Below, piece by piece: positions 37,303 through 52,100 of a DNA stretch of 64,000 bases (positions are counted from its first letter, which is position 1; each line of letters begins with the position of its first letter). The position numbers and the translations under genes are program-made. Under the pieces are notes generated by a model that saw only the letters and a list, made by a program, of their open reading frames with translations, searched no databases and was not told the DNA's origin. This stretch comes from Prosopocoilus inquinatus (Eukaryota; Arthropoda; Insecta; Coleoptera; Lucanidae): contig CM069870.1 of the NCBI GenBank assembly GCA_036172665.1, forward strand, positions 43,792,001 through 43,856,000, written 5' to 3'.

Positions 37303-39090
37303 GCAGAAGCTGGAAATAGTTTGAAACGAGACAACACGTATTAGCGTTGTTCCTGTGATGTATCTAATCGATAATTACTCATCTATCATGTTATTTGACG
37401 TTTCGATGGACTCCAGTAACTCTAATGTGAGATACAATGTTTTTGGACGCAGCAGAACCTGGAAATAGTTTTGAACGAAACAACACGTATTAGCGTTGTT
37501 CCTGTGATGTATCTAATCGATCCTTACTCATCTATCATGTTAATTGGCGTTTCGATGGACTCCAGTAGCTCTGATGTGAGATACGACGTTTTCGGACGCA
37601 GCAGAAGCTGGAAATAGTTTTAAACGAAACAACACGTATTAGCGTTGTTCCTGTGATGTATCTAATCGATCCTTACTCATCTATCATGTTATTTGACATT
37701 TCGATGGACTCCAGTAACTCTAATGTGAGATACGAAATTTTCGGACGCAGCAGAAGCTGGAAATAGGTTTAAACGAAACAACACGCATTAGCGTTGTTCC
37801 TGTGATGTATCTAATCGATCCTTACTTATCTATCGTGTTATTTGACGTTTGGATGGACTCCAGTAACCCTGACGTGAGATACGAAGTTCTCGGACGCAGC
37901 GGAAGCTGGAAATAATTTTAAACGAAACAACACGTATTAGCGTTGTTCCTGTGATGTATCTAATCGATCCTTACTCATCTATCATGTTATTTGACGTTTC
38001 GATGGACTCCAGTAACTCTAATGTGAGATACGAAATTTTCAGACGCAGCAGAAGCTGGAAATAGTTTTAAACGAAACAACACGCATTAGCGTTGTTCCTG
38101 TGATGTATCTAATCGATCCTTACTTATCTATCATGTTATTTGACGTTTGGATGGACTCCAGTAACCCTGACGTGAGATACGAAGTTCTCGGACGCAGCAG
38201 AAGCTGGAAATAGTTTTAAACGAAACAACACGCATTAGCGTTGTTCCTGTGATGTATCTAATCGATCCTTACTTATCTATCATGTTATTTGACGTTTGGA
38301 TGGACTCCAGTAACCCTGACGTGAGATACGAAGTTCTCGGAGGCAGCAGAAGCTGGAAATAGTTTTAAACGAAACAACACGTATTAGCGTTGTTCCTGTG
38401 ATGTATCTAATCGATCCTTACTCATCTATCATGTTATTTGACGTTTGGATGGACTCCAGTAACTCTGATGAGAGACACAAAGATTTCGGACGCACCAGAA
38501 GCTGGAAATAGTTTTAAACGAAACAACACGCATTAGCGTTGTTCCTGTGATGTATCTAATCGATCCTTACTTATCTATCATGTTATTTGACGTTTGGATG
38601 GACTCCAGTAACCCTGACGTGAGATACGAAGTTCTCGGACGCAGCAGAAGCTGGAAATAGTTTTAAACGAAACAACACGCATTAGCGTTGTTCCTGTATT
38701 GTATCTAATCGATCCTTACTCATCTATCATGTTATTTGGCGTTTCGATGGACTCCAGTAACTTTGATGTGAGATACGAAGTTCTCGGACGCAGCTGAAGC
38801 TAGAAATAGTTTTAAACGAAACAACACGCATTAGCGTTGTTACTGTGATGTATCTAATCGATCCTTACTTATCTATCATGTTATTTGACGTTTGGATGGG
38901 CTCCAGTAAGTCTGATGTGAGATACAAAGTTTTTGGACGCAGCAGAAGCTGGAAATAGTTTTGAACGAAACAACACGTATTAGCGTTGTTCCTGTGATGT
39001 ATATAATCGATCCTTACTTAGCTACTATGTTATTTGACGATTCGATGGACTCCAGTAACTCTAATGTGAGATACGAAATTTTCGGACGCA

Positions 39091-39238
39091 GCAGAAGCTG
39101 GAAATAGTTTTAAACGAAACAAACGCACTAGCGTTGTTCCTGTGCTGTATCTAATCGATCCTTACTCATATATCATGTTATTTGGCGTTTCGATGGACTC
39201 CAGTAGCTCTGATATGAGATACGACGTTTTCGGACGCA
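39091..39238 (+). repeat. 148-bp C monomer, duplicate of the deletion at 37181
   Basis: Identical one-base deletion and flanks, 1,936 bp after the first, inherited with the block. Confidence 0.9.
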
Positions 39239-40599
39239 GCAGAAGCTGGAAATAGTTTGAAACGAGACAACACGTATTAGCGTTGTTCCTGTGATGTATC
39301 TAATCGATAATTACTCATCTATCATGTTATTTGACGTTTCGATGGACTCCAGTAACTCTAATGTGAGATACAATGTTTTTGGACGCAGCAGAACCTGGAA
39401 ATAGTTTTGAACGAAACAACACGTATTAGCGTTGTTCCTGTGATGTATCTAATCGATCCTTACTCATCTATCATGTTATTTGGCGTTTCGATGGACTCCA
39501 GTAGCTCTGATGTGAGATACGACGTTTTCGGACGCAGCAGAAGCTGGAAATAGTTTTAAACGAAACAACACGTATTAGCGTTGTTCCTGTGATGTATCTA
39601 ATCGATCCTTACTCATCTATCATGTTATTTGACATTTCGATGGACTCCAGTAACTCTAATGTGAGATACGAAATTTTCGGACGCAGCAGAAGCTGGAAAT
39701 AGGTTTAAACGAAACAACACGCATTAGCGTTGTTCCTGTGATGTATCTAATCGATCCTTACTTATCTATCGTGTTATTTGACGTTTGGATGGACTCCAGT
39801 AACCCTGACGTGAGATACGAAGTTCTCGGACGCAGCGGAAGCTGGAAATAATTTTAAACGAAACAACACGTATTAGCGTTGTTCCTGTGATGTATCTAAT
39901 CGATCCTTACTCATCTATCATGTTATTTGACGTTTCGATGGACTCCAGTAACTCTAATGTGAGATACGAAATTTTCAGACGCAGCAGAAGCTGGAAATAG
40001 TTTTAAACGAAACAACACGCATTAGCGTTGTTCCTGTGATGTATCTAATCGATCCTTACTTATCTATCATGTTATTTGACGTTTGGATGGACTCCAGTAA
40101 CCCTGACGTGAGATACGAAGTTCTCGGACGCAGCAGAAGCTGGAAATAGTTTTAAACGAAACAACACGCATTAGCGTTGTTCCTGTGATGTATCTAATCG
40201 ATCCTTACTTATCTATCATGTTATTTGACGTTTGGATGGACTCCAGTAACCCTGACGTGAGATACGAAGTTCTCGGAGGCAGCAGAAGCTGGAAATAGTT
40301 TTAAACGAAACAACACGTATTAGCGTTGTTCCTGTGATGTATCTAATCGATCCTTACTCATCTATCATGTTATTTGACGTTTGGATGGACTCCAGTAACC
40401 CTGACGTGAGATACGAAGTTCTCGGAGGCAGCAGAAGCTGGAAATAGTTTTAAACGAAACAACACGTATTAGCGTTGTTCCTGTGATGTATCTAATCGAT
40501 CCTTACTTATCTATCATGTTATTTGACGTTTGGATGGACTCCAGTAACCCTGACGTGAGATACGAAGTTCTCGGAGGCAGCAGAAGCTGGAAATAGTTT

Positions 40600-43500
40600 T
40601 AAACGAAACAACACGTATTAGCGTTGTTCCTGTGAGGTATCTAATCGATCCTTACTCATCTATCATGTTATTTGACGTTTGGATGGACTCCAGTAACTCT
40701 GATGTGAGATACAATGTCTTTGGACGCAGCAGAAGCTGGAAATAGTTTTAAACGAAACAACACGCATTAGCGTTGTTCCTGTGATGTATCTAATCGATCC
40801 TTACTTATCTATCATGTTATTTGACGTTTGGATGGACTCCAGTAACCCTGACGTGAGATACGAAGTTCTCGGAGGCAGCAGAAGCTGGAAATAGTTTTAA
40901 ACGAAACAACACGTATTAGCGTTGTTCCTGTGATGTATCTAATCGATTCTTACTCATCTATCATGCTATTTGACGTTTGGATGGACTCCAGTAACTCTAA
41001 TGTGAGATACGAAATTTTCGGACGCAGCAGAAGCTGGAAATAGTTTTAAACGAAACAACACGCATTAGCGTTATTCCTGTAATGTATCTAATCGATCCTT
41101 ACTTATCTATCATGTTATTTGACGTTTGGATGGACTCCAGTAACCCTGACGTGAGATACGAAGTTCTCGGACGCAGCAGAAGCTGGAAATAGTTTTAAAC
41201 GAAACAACACGCATTAGCGTTGTTCCTGTGATGTATCTAATCGATCCTTACTTATCTATCATGTTACTTGACGTTTGGATGGACTCCAGTAACCCTGACG
41301 TGAGATACGAAGTTCTCGGAGGCAGCAGAAGCTGGAAATAGTTTTAAACGAAACAACACATATTAGCGTTGTTCCTGTGATGTATCTAATCGATCCTTAC
41401 TCATCTATCATGTTATTTGACGTTTGGATGGACTCCAGTAACTCTGATGTGAGATACAAAGTTTTTGGACGCAGCAGGAGCTGGAAATAGTTTGAAACGA
41501 AACAACACGTATTGGCGTTGTTCCTGTGCTGTATCTAATCGATCCTTACTCATATATTATGTTATTTGGCGTTTCGATGGACTCCAGTAGCTCTGATGTG
41601 AGATACGACGTTTTCGGACGCAGCAGAAGCTGGAAATAGTTTTAAACGAAACAACACGTATTAGCGTTGTTCCTGTGATGTATCTAATCGATCCTTACTT
41701 ATCTATCATGTTATTTGACGTTTGGATGGTCTCCAGTAACCCTGACGTGAGATACGAAGTTCTCGGACGCAGCAGAAGCTGGAAATAGTTTTAAATGAAA
41801 CAACACGTATTAGTGTTGTTCCTGTGATGTATCTAAACGATCCTTACTCATCTATCATGCTATTTGAAGTTTGGATGGACTCCAGTAACTCTAATGTGAG
41901 ATACGAAATTCTCGGACGCAGCAGAAGCTGGAAATAGTTTTAAACGAAACAACACGTATTAGCGTTGTTCCTGTGATGTATCTAATCGATCCTTACTCAT
42001 CTATCATGTTATTTGACGTTTCGATGGACTCCAGTATCTCTAATGTGAGATACGAAATTTTCGGACTCAGCAGAAGCTGGAAATAGGTTTAAACGAAACA
42101 ACACGCATTAGCGTTGTTCCTGTGATGTATCTAATCGATCCTTACTTATCTATCATGTTATTTGACGTTTGGATGGACTCCAGTAACCCTGACGTGAGAT
42201 ACGAAGTTCTCGGACGCAGCAGAAGCTGGAAATAGTTTTAAATGAAACAACACGTATTAGTGTTGTTCCTGTGATGTATCTAAACGATCCTTACTCATCT
42301 ATCATGCTATTTGAAGTTTGGATGGACTCCAGTAAGTCTGATGTGAGATACAAAGTTTTTGGACGCAGCAGGAGCTGGAAATAGTTTTAAACGAAACAAC
42401 ACGTATTAGCGTTGTTCCTGTGCTGTATCTAATCGATCCTTACTCATATATCATGTTATTTGGCGTTTCGATGGACTCCAGTAGCTCTGATGTGAGATAC
42501 GACGTTTTCGGACGCAGCAGAAGCTGGAAATAGTTTTAAACGAGACAACACGTATTAGCGTTGTTCCTGTGATGTATCTAATCGATAATTACTCATCTAT
42601 CATGTTATTTGACGTTTCGATGGACTCCAGTAACTCTAATGTGAGATACGAAATTTTCGGACGCAGCAGAAGCTGGAAATAGTTTTAAACGAAACAACAC
42701 GCATTAGCGTTGTTCCTGTGATGTATCTAATCGATCCTTACTTATCTATCATGTTATTTGACGTTTGGATGGACTCCAGTAACCCTGAAGTGAGATACGA
42801 AGTTCTCGGACGCAGCTGAAGCTGGAAATAGTTTTAAACGAAACAACACGTATTAGCGTTGTTCCTGTGATGTATCTAATCGATCCTTACTCATCTATCA
42901 TGTTATTTGACGTTTGGATGGACTCCAGTAACCCTGACGTGAGATACGAAGTTCTCGGACGCAGCAGAAGCTGGAAATAGTTTTAAACGAAACAACACGT
43001 ATTAGCGTTGTTCCTGTGATGTATCTAATCGATCCTTACTCATCTATCATGTTATTTGACGTTTGGATGGACTCCAGTAACTCTAATGTGAGATACGAAA
43101 TTTTCGGACGCAGCAGAAGCTGGAAATAGTTTTAAACGAAACAACACGCATTAGCGTTGTTCCTGTGATGTATCTAATCGATCCCTACTTATCTATCATG
43201 TTATTTGACGTTTGGATGGACTCCAGTAACCCTGACGTGAGATACGAAGTTCTCGGACGCAGCAGAAGCTGGAAATAGTTTTAAACGAAACAACACGCAT
43301 TAGCGTTGTTCCTGTGATGTATCTAATCGATCCTTACTTATCTATCATGTTATTTGACGTTTGGATGGACTCCAGTAACCCTGACGTGAGATACGAAGTT
43401 CTCGGACGCAGCAGAAGCTGGAAATAGTTTTAAACGAAACAACACGTATTAGCGTTGTTCCTGTGATGTATCTAATCGATCCTTACTCATCTATCATGTT

Positions 43501-44500
43501 ATTTGACGTTTGGATGGACTCCAGTAACTCTGATGTGAGATACAATGTCTTTGGACGCAGCAGAAGCTGGAAATAGTTTTAAACGAAACAACACGCATTA
43601 GCGTTGTTCCTGTGATGTATCTAATCGATCCTTACTTATCTATCATGTTATTTGACGTTTGGATGGACTCCAGTAACCCTGACGTGAGATACGAAGTTCT
43701 CGGAGGCAGCAGAAGCTGGAAATTGTTTTAAACGAAACAACACGTATTAGCGTTGTTCCTGTGATGTATCTAATCGATTCTTACTCATCTATCATGCTAT
43801 TTGACGTTTGGATGGACTCCAGTAACTCTAATGTGAGATACGAAATTTTCGGACGCAGCAGAAGCTGGAAATAGTTTTAAACGAAACAACACGCATTAGC
43901 GTTATTCCTGTAATGTATCTAATCGATCCTTACTTATCTATCATGTTATTTGACGTTTGGATGGACTCCAGTAACCCTGACGTGAGATACGAAGTTCTCG
44001 GACGCAGCAGAAGCTGGAAATAGTTTTAAACGAAACAACACGCATTAGCGTTGTTCCTGTGATGTATCTAATCGATCCTTACTTATCTATCATGTTATTT
44101 GACGTTTGGATGGACTCCAGTAACCCTGACGTGAGATACGAAGTTCTCGGAGGCAGCAGAAGCTGGAAATAGTTTTAAACGAAACAACACGTATTAGCGT
44201 TGTTCCTGTGATGTATCTAATCGATCCTTACTCATCTATCATGTTATTTGACGTTTGGATGGACTCCAGTAACTCTGATGTGAGATACAAAGTTTTTGGA
44301 CGCAGCAGAAGCTGGAAATAGTTTTGAACGAAGCAACACGTATTACCGTTGTTCCTGTGATGTATCTAATCGATCCTTACTTAGCTACTATGTTATTTGA
44401 CGTTTGGATGGACTCCAGTAACTCTGATGTGAGATACAAAGTTTTTGGACGCAGCAGGAGCTGGAAATAGTTTGAAACGAAACAACACGTATTGGCGTTG
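40600..44500 (+). repeat. Long block repeated at 59793-64000 (129/130 units)
   Basis: ACAATGTCTT (40711), ATGTTACTTG (41261), GGTCTCC (41728), TATTAGTG (41808 and 42255) and ATCCCTACTT (43181) recur at 59904, 60454, 61070, 61150, 61597 and 62523. The offset is 19,193 bp left of one extra unit pair and 19,342 bp after it: 129 or 130 units minus the two 14-bp deletions between. Inside, ACAATGTCTT at 40711 and 43542 shows a 19-unit (2,831 bp) repetition. Confidence 0.85.
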
Positions 44501-47300
44501 TTCCTGTGCTGTATCTAATCGATCCTTACTCATATATCATGTTATTTGGCGTTTCGATGGACTCCAGTAGCTCTGATGTGAGATACGATGTTTTCGGACG
44601 CAGCAGAAGCTGGAAATAGTTTTAAACGAAACAACACGTATTAGCGTTGTTCCTGTGATGTATCTAATCGATCCTTACTTATCTATCATGTTATTTGACG
44701 TTTGGATGGACTCCAGTAACCCTGACGTGAGATACGAAGTTCTCGGACGCAGCAGAAGCTGGAAATAGTTTTAAATGAAACAACACGTATTAGTGTTGTT
44801 CCTGTGATGTATCTAAACGATTCTTACTCATCTATCATGCTATTTGAAGTTTGGATGGACTCCAGTAACTCTAATGTGAGATACGAAATTCTCGGACGCA
44901 GCAGAAGCTGGAAATAGTTTTAAACGAAACAACACGTATTAGCGTTGTTCCTGTGATGTATCTAATCGATCCTTACTCATCTATCATGTTATTTGACGTT
45001 TCGATGGACTCCAGTATCTCTAATGTGAGATACGAAATTTTCGGACTCAGCAGAAGCTGGAAATAGGTTTAAACGAAACAACACGCATTAGCGTTGTTCC
45101 TGTGATGTATCTAATCGATCCTTACTTATCTATCATGTTATTTGACGTTTGGATGGACTCCAGTAACCCTGACGTGAGATACGAAGTTCTCGGACGCAGC
45201 AGAAGCTGGAAATAGTTTTAAACGAAACAACACGTATTAGCAGTTTTTCTGTGATGTATCTAATCGATCCTTACTCATCTATCATGTTATTTGGCGTTTC
45301 GATGGAATCCAGTAACTTTGATGTGAGATACGACGTTTTCGGACCCAGCAGAAGCTGGAAATAGTTTTAAATGAAACAACACGTATTAGCGTTGTTCCTG
45401 TGCTGTATCTAATCGATCCTTACTCATATATCATGTTATTTGGCGTTTCGATGGACTCCAGTAGCTCTGATGTGAGATACAATGTTTTTGGACGCAGCAG
45501 AAGCTGGAAATAGTTTTGAACGAAACAACACGTATTAGCGTTGTTCCTGTGATGTATCTAATCGATCCTTACTCATCTATCATGTTATTTGACGTTTGGA
45601 TGGACTCCAGTAAGTCTGATGTGAGATACAAAGTTTTTGGACGCAGCAGGAGCTGGAAATAGTTTTAAACGAAACAACACGTATTAGCGTTGTTCCTGTG
45701 CTGTATCTAATCGATCCTTACTCATCTATCATGTTATTTGACGTTTGGATGGACTCCAGTAACCCTGACGTGAGATACGAAGTTCTCGGACGCAGCAGAA
45801 GCTGGAAATAGTTTTAAACGAAACAACACGTATTAGCGTTGTTCCTGTGATGTATCTAATCGATCCTTACTCATCTATCATGTTATTTGACGTTTGGATG
45901 GACTCCAGTAACTCTGATGTGAGATACAAAGTTTTTGGACGCAGCAGAACCTGGAAATAGTTTTGAACGAAACAACACGTATTAGCGTTGTTCCTGTGAT
46001 GTATCTAATCGATCCTTACTCATCTATCATGTTATTTGGCGTTTCGATGGACTCCAGTAGCTCTGATGTGAGATACGACGTTTTCGGACGCAGCAGAAGC
46101 TGGAAATAGTTTTAAACGAAACAACACGTATTAGCGTTGTTCCTGTGATGTATCTAATCGATCCTTACTCATCTATCATGTTATTTGACGTTTCGATGGA
46201 CTCCAGTAACTCTAATGTGAGATACGAAATTTTCGGACGCAGCAGAAGCTGGAAATAGTTTTAAACGAAACAACACGCATTAGCGTTGTTCCTGTGATGT
46301 ATCTAATCGATCCTTACTTATCTATCGTGTTATTTGACGTTTGGATGGACTCCAGTAACCCTGACGTGAGATACGAAGTTCTCGGACGCAGCGGAAGCTG
46401 GAAATAATTTTAAACGAAACAACACGTATTAGCGTTGTTCCTGTGATGTATCTAATCGATCCTTACTCATCTATCATGTTATTTGACGTTTCGATGGACT
46501 CCAGTAACTCTAATGTGAGATACGAAATTTTCGGACGCAGCAGAAGCTGGAAATAGTTTTAAACGAAACAACACGCATTAGCGTTGTTCCTGTGATGTAT
46601 CTAATCGATCCTTATATTTGACGTTTGGATGGACTCCAGTAACCCTGAAGTGAGATACGAAGTTCTCGGACGCAGCAGAAGCTGGAAATAGTTTTAAACG
46701 AAACAACACGCATTAGCGTTGTTCCTGTGATGTATCTAATCGATCCTTACTTATCTATCATGTTATTTGACGTTTGGATGGACTCCAGTAACCCTGACGT
46801 GAGATACGAAGTTCTCGGAGGCAGCAGAAGCTGGAAATAGTTTTAAACGAAACAACACGTATTAGCGTCGTTCCTGTGATGTATCTAATCGATCCTTACT
46901 CATCTATCATGTTATTTGACGTTTGGATGGACTCCAGTAACTCTGATGTGAGATACAAAGTCTTTGGACGCAGCAGAAGCTGGAAATAGTTTTAAACGAA
47001 ACAACACGCATTAGCGTTGTTCCTGTGATGTATCTAATCGATCCTTACTTATCTATCATGTTATTTGACGTTTGGATGGACTCCAGTAACCCTGACGTGA
47101 GATACGAAGTTCTCGGAGGCAGCAGAAGCTGGAAATAGTTTTAAACGAAACAACACGTATTAGCGTTGTTCCTGTGATGTATCTAATCGATCCTTACTTA
47201 TCTATCATGTTATTTGACGTTTGGATGGACTCCAGTAACCCTGACGTGAGATACGAAGTTCTCGGAGGCAGCAGAAGCTGGAAATAGTTTTAAACGAAAC
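44200..47300 (+). repeat. Block repeated at 49103-52352 (33/34 units), left copy
   Basis: AAGCAACACG (44331 and 49234), TATTAGTG (44788 and 49691) and GCAGTTTTTCTG (45241 and 50144) are 4,903 bp apart: 33 units minus the 14-bp deletion. The deletion itself lies at 46610 and 51662, 5,052 bp apart (34 units minus 14), so the right copy holds one more unit near 50.5-50.7 kb. Confidence 0.85.
46540..46674 (+). repeat. 135-bp B monomer with 14-bp deletion
   Basis: The middle of the unit reads CCTTATATTTGACG where other B units have CCTTACTTATC...TTATTTGACG; CTTATCTATCATGT is missing. A TA repeat at the breakpoint suggests slippage between short direct repeats. It removes most of the variable middle segment and the HTATG region. 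The tail has the CCTGAAGTG variant. Confidence 0.95.
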
Positions 47301-47799
47301 AACACGTATTAGCGTTGTTCCTGTGATGTATCTAATCGATCCTTACTCATCTATAATGTTATTTGACGTTTGGATGGACTCCAGTAACTCTGATGTGAGA
47401 TACGAAATTCTCGGACGCAGCAGAAGCTGGAAATAGTTTTAAACGAAACAACACGTATTAGCGTTGTTCCTGTGATGTATCTAATCGATCCTTACTCATC
47501 TATCATGTTATTTGACGTTTCGATGGACTCCAGTATCTCTAATGTGAGATACGAAATTTTCGGACTCAGCAGAAGCTGGAAATAGGTTTAAACGAAACAA
47601 CACGCATTAGCGTTGTTCCTGTGATGTATCTAATCGATCCTTACTTATCTATCATGTTATTTGACGTTTGGATGGACTCCAGTAACCCTGACGTGAGATA
47701 CGAAGTTCTCGGACGCAGCAGAATCTGGAAATAGTTTTAAATGAAACAACACGTATTAGTGTTGTTCCTGTGATGTATCTAAACGATCCTTACTCATAT

Positions 47800-49050
47800 A
47801 TCATGCTATTTGAAGTTTGGATGGACTCCAGTAAGTCTGATGTGAGATACAAAGTTTTTGGACGCAGCAGGAGCTGGAAATAGTTTTAAACGAAACAACA
47901 CGTATTAGCGTTGTTCCTGTGCTGTATCTAATCGATCCTTACTCATATATCATGTTATTTGGCGTTTCGATGGACTCCAGTAGCTCTGATGTGAGATACG
48001 ACGTTTTCGGACGCAGCAGAAGCTGGAAATAGTTTTAAACGAGACAACACGTATTAGCGTTGTTCCTGTGATGTATCTAATCGATAATTACTCATCTATC
48101 ATGTTATTTGACGTTTCGATGGACTCCAGTAACTCTAATGTGAGATACGAAATTTTCGGACGCATCAGAAGCTGGAAATAGTTTTAAACGAAACAACACG
48201 CATTAGCGTTGTTCCTGTGATGTATCTAATCGATCCTTACTTATCTATCATGTTATTTGACGTTTGGATGGACTCCAGTAACCCTGAAGTGAGATACGAA
48301 GTTCTCGGACGCAGCAGAAGCTGGAAATAGTTTTAAACGAAACAACACGTATTAGCGTTGTTCCTGTGATGTATCTAATCGATCCTTACTCATCTATCAT
48401 GTTATTTGACGTTTGGATGGACTCCAGTAACCCTGACGTGAGATACGAAGTTCTCGGACGCAGCAGAAGCTGGAAATAGTTTTAAACGAAACAACACGTA
48501 TTAGCGTTGTTCCTGTGATGTATCTAATCGATCCTTACTCATCTATCATGTTATTTGACGTTTGGATGGACTCCAGTAACTCTAAAGTGAGATACGAAAT
48601 TTTCGGACGCAGCAGAAGCTGGAAATAGTTTTAAACGAAACAACACGCATTAGCGTTGTTCCTGTGATGTATCTAATCGATCCTTACTTATCTATCATGT
48701 TATTTGACGTTTGGATGGACTCCAGTAACCCTGACGTGAGATACGAAGTTCTCGGACGCAGCAGAAGCTGGAAATAGTTTTAAACGAAACAACACGCATT
48801 AGCGTTGTTCCTGTGATGTATCTAATCGATCCTTACTTATCTATCATGTTATTTGACGTTTGGATGGACTCCAGTAACCCTGACGTGAGATACGAAGTTC
48901 TCGGACGCAGCAGAAGCTGGAAATAGTTTTAAACGAAACAACACGCATTAGCGTTGTTCCTGTGATGTATCTAATCGATCCTTACTTATCTATCATGTTA
49001 TTTGACGTTTGGATGGACTCCAGTAACCCTGACGTGAGATACGAAGTTCT
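47800..49050 (+). repeat. Block shared with 57769-59019 (67 units)
   Basis: The unit order A(AAGTCTG)-C-G-B(GAAGTG)-B-D-B-B recurs. TAAGTCTG lies at 47832 and 57801, 9,969 bp apart: 67 units minus one 14-bp deletion. The same order also occurs near 42331 and 61673, giving four copies in the right third of the window. Confidence 0.75.
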
Positions 49051-49102
49051 CGGAGGCAGCAGAAGCTGGAAATAGTTTTAAACGAAACAACACGTATTAG
49101 CG

Positions 49103-52100
49103 TTGTTCCTGTGATGTATCTAATCGATCCTTACTCATCTATCATGTTATTTGACGTTTGGATGGACTCCAGTAACTCTGATGTGAGATACAAAGTTTTT
49201 GGACGCAGCAGAAGCTGGAAATAGTTTTGAACGAAGCAACACGTATTACCGTTGTTCCTGTGATGTATCTAATCGATCCTTACTTAGCTACTATGTTATT
49301 TGACGTTTGGATGGACTCCAGTAACTCTGATGTGAGATACAAAGTTTTTGGACGCAGCAGGAGCTGGAAATAGTTTGAAACGAAACAACACGTATTGGCG
49401 TTGTTCCTGTGCTGTATCTAATCGATCCTTACTCATATATCATGTTATTTGGCGTTTCGATGGACTCCAGTAGCTCTGATGTGAGATACGACGTTTTCGG
49501 ACGCAGCAGAAGCTGGAAATAGTTTTAAACGAAACAACACGTATTAGCGTTGTTCCTGTGATGTATCTAATCGATCCTTACTTATCTATCATGTTATTTG
49601 ACGTTTGGATGGACTCCAGTAACCCTGACGTGAGATACGAAGTTCTCGGACGCAGCAGAAGCTGGAAATAGTTTTAAATGAAACAACACGTATTAGTGTT
49701 GTTCCTGTGATGTATCTAAACGATCCTTACTCATCTATCATGCTATTTGAAGTTTGGATGGACTCCAGTAACTCTAATGTGAGATACGAAATTCTCGGAC
49801 GCAGCAGAAGCTGGAAATAGTTTTAAACGAAACAACACGTATTAGCGTTGTTCCTGTGATGTATCTAATCGATCCTTACTCATCTATCATGTTATTTGAC
49901 GTTTCGATGGACTCCAGTATCTCTAATGTGAGATACGAAATTTTCGGACTCAGCAGAAGCTGGAAATAGGTTTAAACGAAACAACACGCATTAGCGTTGT
50001 TCCTGTGATGTATCTAATCGATCCTTACTTATCTATCATGTTATTTGACGTTTGGATGGACTCCAGTAACCCTGACGTGAGATACGAAGTTCTCGGACGC
50101 AGCAGAAGCTGGAAATAGTTTTAAACGAAACAACACGTATTAGCAGTTTTTCTGTGATGTATCTAATCGATCCTTACTCATCTATCATGTTATTTGGCGT
50201 TTCGATGGAATCCAGTAACTTTGATGTGAGATACGACGTTTTCGGACGCAGCAGAAGCTGGAAATAATTTTAAATGAAACAACACGTATTAGCGTTGTTC
50301 CTGTGCTGTATCTAATCGATCCTTACTCATATATCATGTTATTTGGCGTTTCGATGGACTCCAGTAGCTCTGATGTGAGATACAATGTTTTTGGACGCAG
50401 CAGAAGCTGGAAATAGTTTTGAACGAAACAACACGTATTAGCGTTGTTCCTGTGATGTATCTAATCGATCCTTACTTATCTATCATGTTATTTGACGTTT
50501 GGATGGAATCCAGTAACTTTGATGTGAGATACGACGTTTTCGGACGCAGCAGAAGCTGGAAATAGTTTGAAACGAAACAACACGTACTGGCGTTGTTCCT
50601 GTGCTGTATCTAATCGATCCTTACTCATCTATCATGCTATTTGAAGTTTGGATGGACTCCAGTAACTCTAATGTGAGATACGAAATTCTCGGACGCAGCA
50701 GAAGCTGGAAATAGTTTTAAACGAAACAACACGTATTAGCGTTGTTCCTGTGATGTATCTAATCGATCCTTACTCATCTATCATGTTATTTGACGTTTGG
50801 ATGGACTCCAGTAACCCTGACGTGAGATACGAAGTTCTCGGACGCAGCAGAAGCTGGAAATAGTTTTAAACGAAACAACACGTATTAGCGTTGTTCCTGT
50901 GATGTATCTAATCGATCCTTACTCATCTATCATGTTATTTGACGTTTGGATGGACTCCAGTAACTCTGATGTGAGATACAAAGTTTTTGGACGCAGCAGA
51001 ACCTGGAAATAGTTTTGAACGAAACAACACGTATTAGCGTTGTTCCTGTGATGTATCTAATCGATCCTTACTCATCTATCATGTTATTTGGCGTTTCGAT
51101 GGACTCCAGTAGCTCTGATGTGAGATACGACGTTTTCGGACGCAGCAGAAGCTGGAAATAGTTTTAAACGAAACAACACGTATTAGCGTTGTTCCTGTGA
51201 TGTATCTAATCGATCCTGACTCATCTATCATGTTATTTGACGTTTCGATGGACTCCAGTAACTCTAATGTGAGATACGAAATTTTCGGACGCAGCAGAAG
51301 CTGGAAATAGTTTTAAACGAAACAACACGCATTAGCGTTGTTCCTGTGATGTATCTAATCGATCCTTACTTATCTATCGTGTTATTTGACGTTTGGATGG
51401 ACTCCAGTAACCCTGAAGTGAGATACGAAGTTCTCGGACGCAGCGGAAGCTGGAAATAATTTTAAACGATACAACACGTATTAGCGTTGTTCCTGTGATG
51501 TATCTAATCGATCCTTACTCATCTATCATGTTATTTGACGTTTCGATGGACTCCAGTAACTCTAATGTGAGATACGAAATTTTCGGACGCAGCAGAAGCT
51601 GGAAATAGTTTTAAACGAAACAACATGCATTAGCGTTGTTCCTGTGATGTATCTAATCGATCCTTATATTTGACGTTTGGATGGACTCCAGTAACCCTGA
51701 AGTGAGATACGAAGTTCTCGGACGCAGCAGAAGCTGGAAATAGTTTTAAACGAAACAACACGCATTAGCGTTGTTCCTGTGATGTATCTAATCGATCCTT
51801 ACTTATCTATCATGTTATTTGACGTTTGGATGGACTCCAGTAACCCTGACGTGAGATACGAAGTTCTCGGAGGCAGCAGAAGCTGGAAATAGTTTTAAAC
51901 GAAACAACACGTATTAGCGTCGTTCCTGTGATGTATCTAATCGATCCTTACTCATCTATCATGTTATTTGACGTTTGGATGGACTCCAGTAACTCTGATG
52001 TGAGATACAAAGTCTTTGGACGCAGCAGAAGCTGGAAATAGTTTTAAACGAAACAACACGCATTAGCGTTGTTCCTGTGATGTATCTAATCGATCCTTAC

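Larger units (their letters stand above)
36770..40396 (+). repeat. 13-unit tandem duplication (36770-38460 and 38707-40396)
   Basis: The two copies share the single-base deletion AAACAAACGCAC (37181 and 39117), GGATGGGCTCC, TGTATATAATCG, GACGATTCG, GATATGAG, ATACAATG with AGAACCTGG, AATAGGTTTAAACG, TATCGTG and TTTTCAGACGC. The offset is 1,937 bp before the deletion and 1,936 after, as expected. A difference is TTAATTGGCG near 37540, which is TTATTTGGCG in the right copy. Homology ends near 38468 and 40398. Confidence 0.9.
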
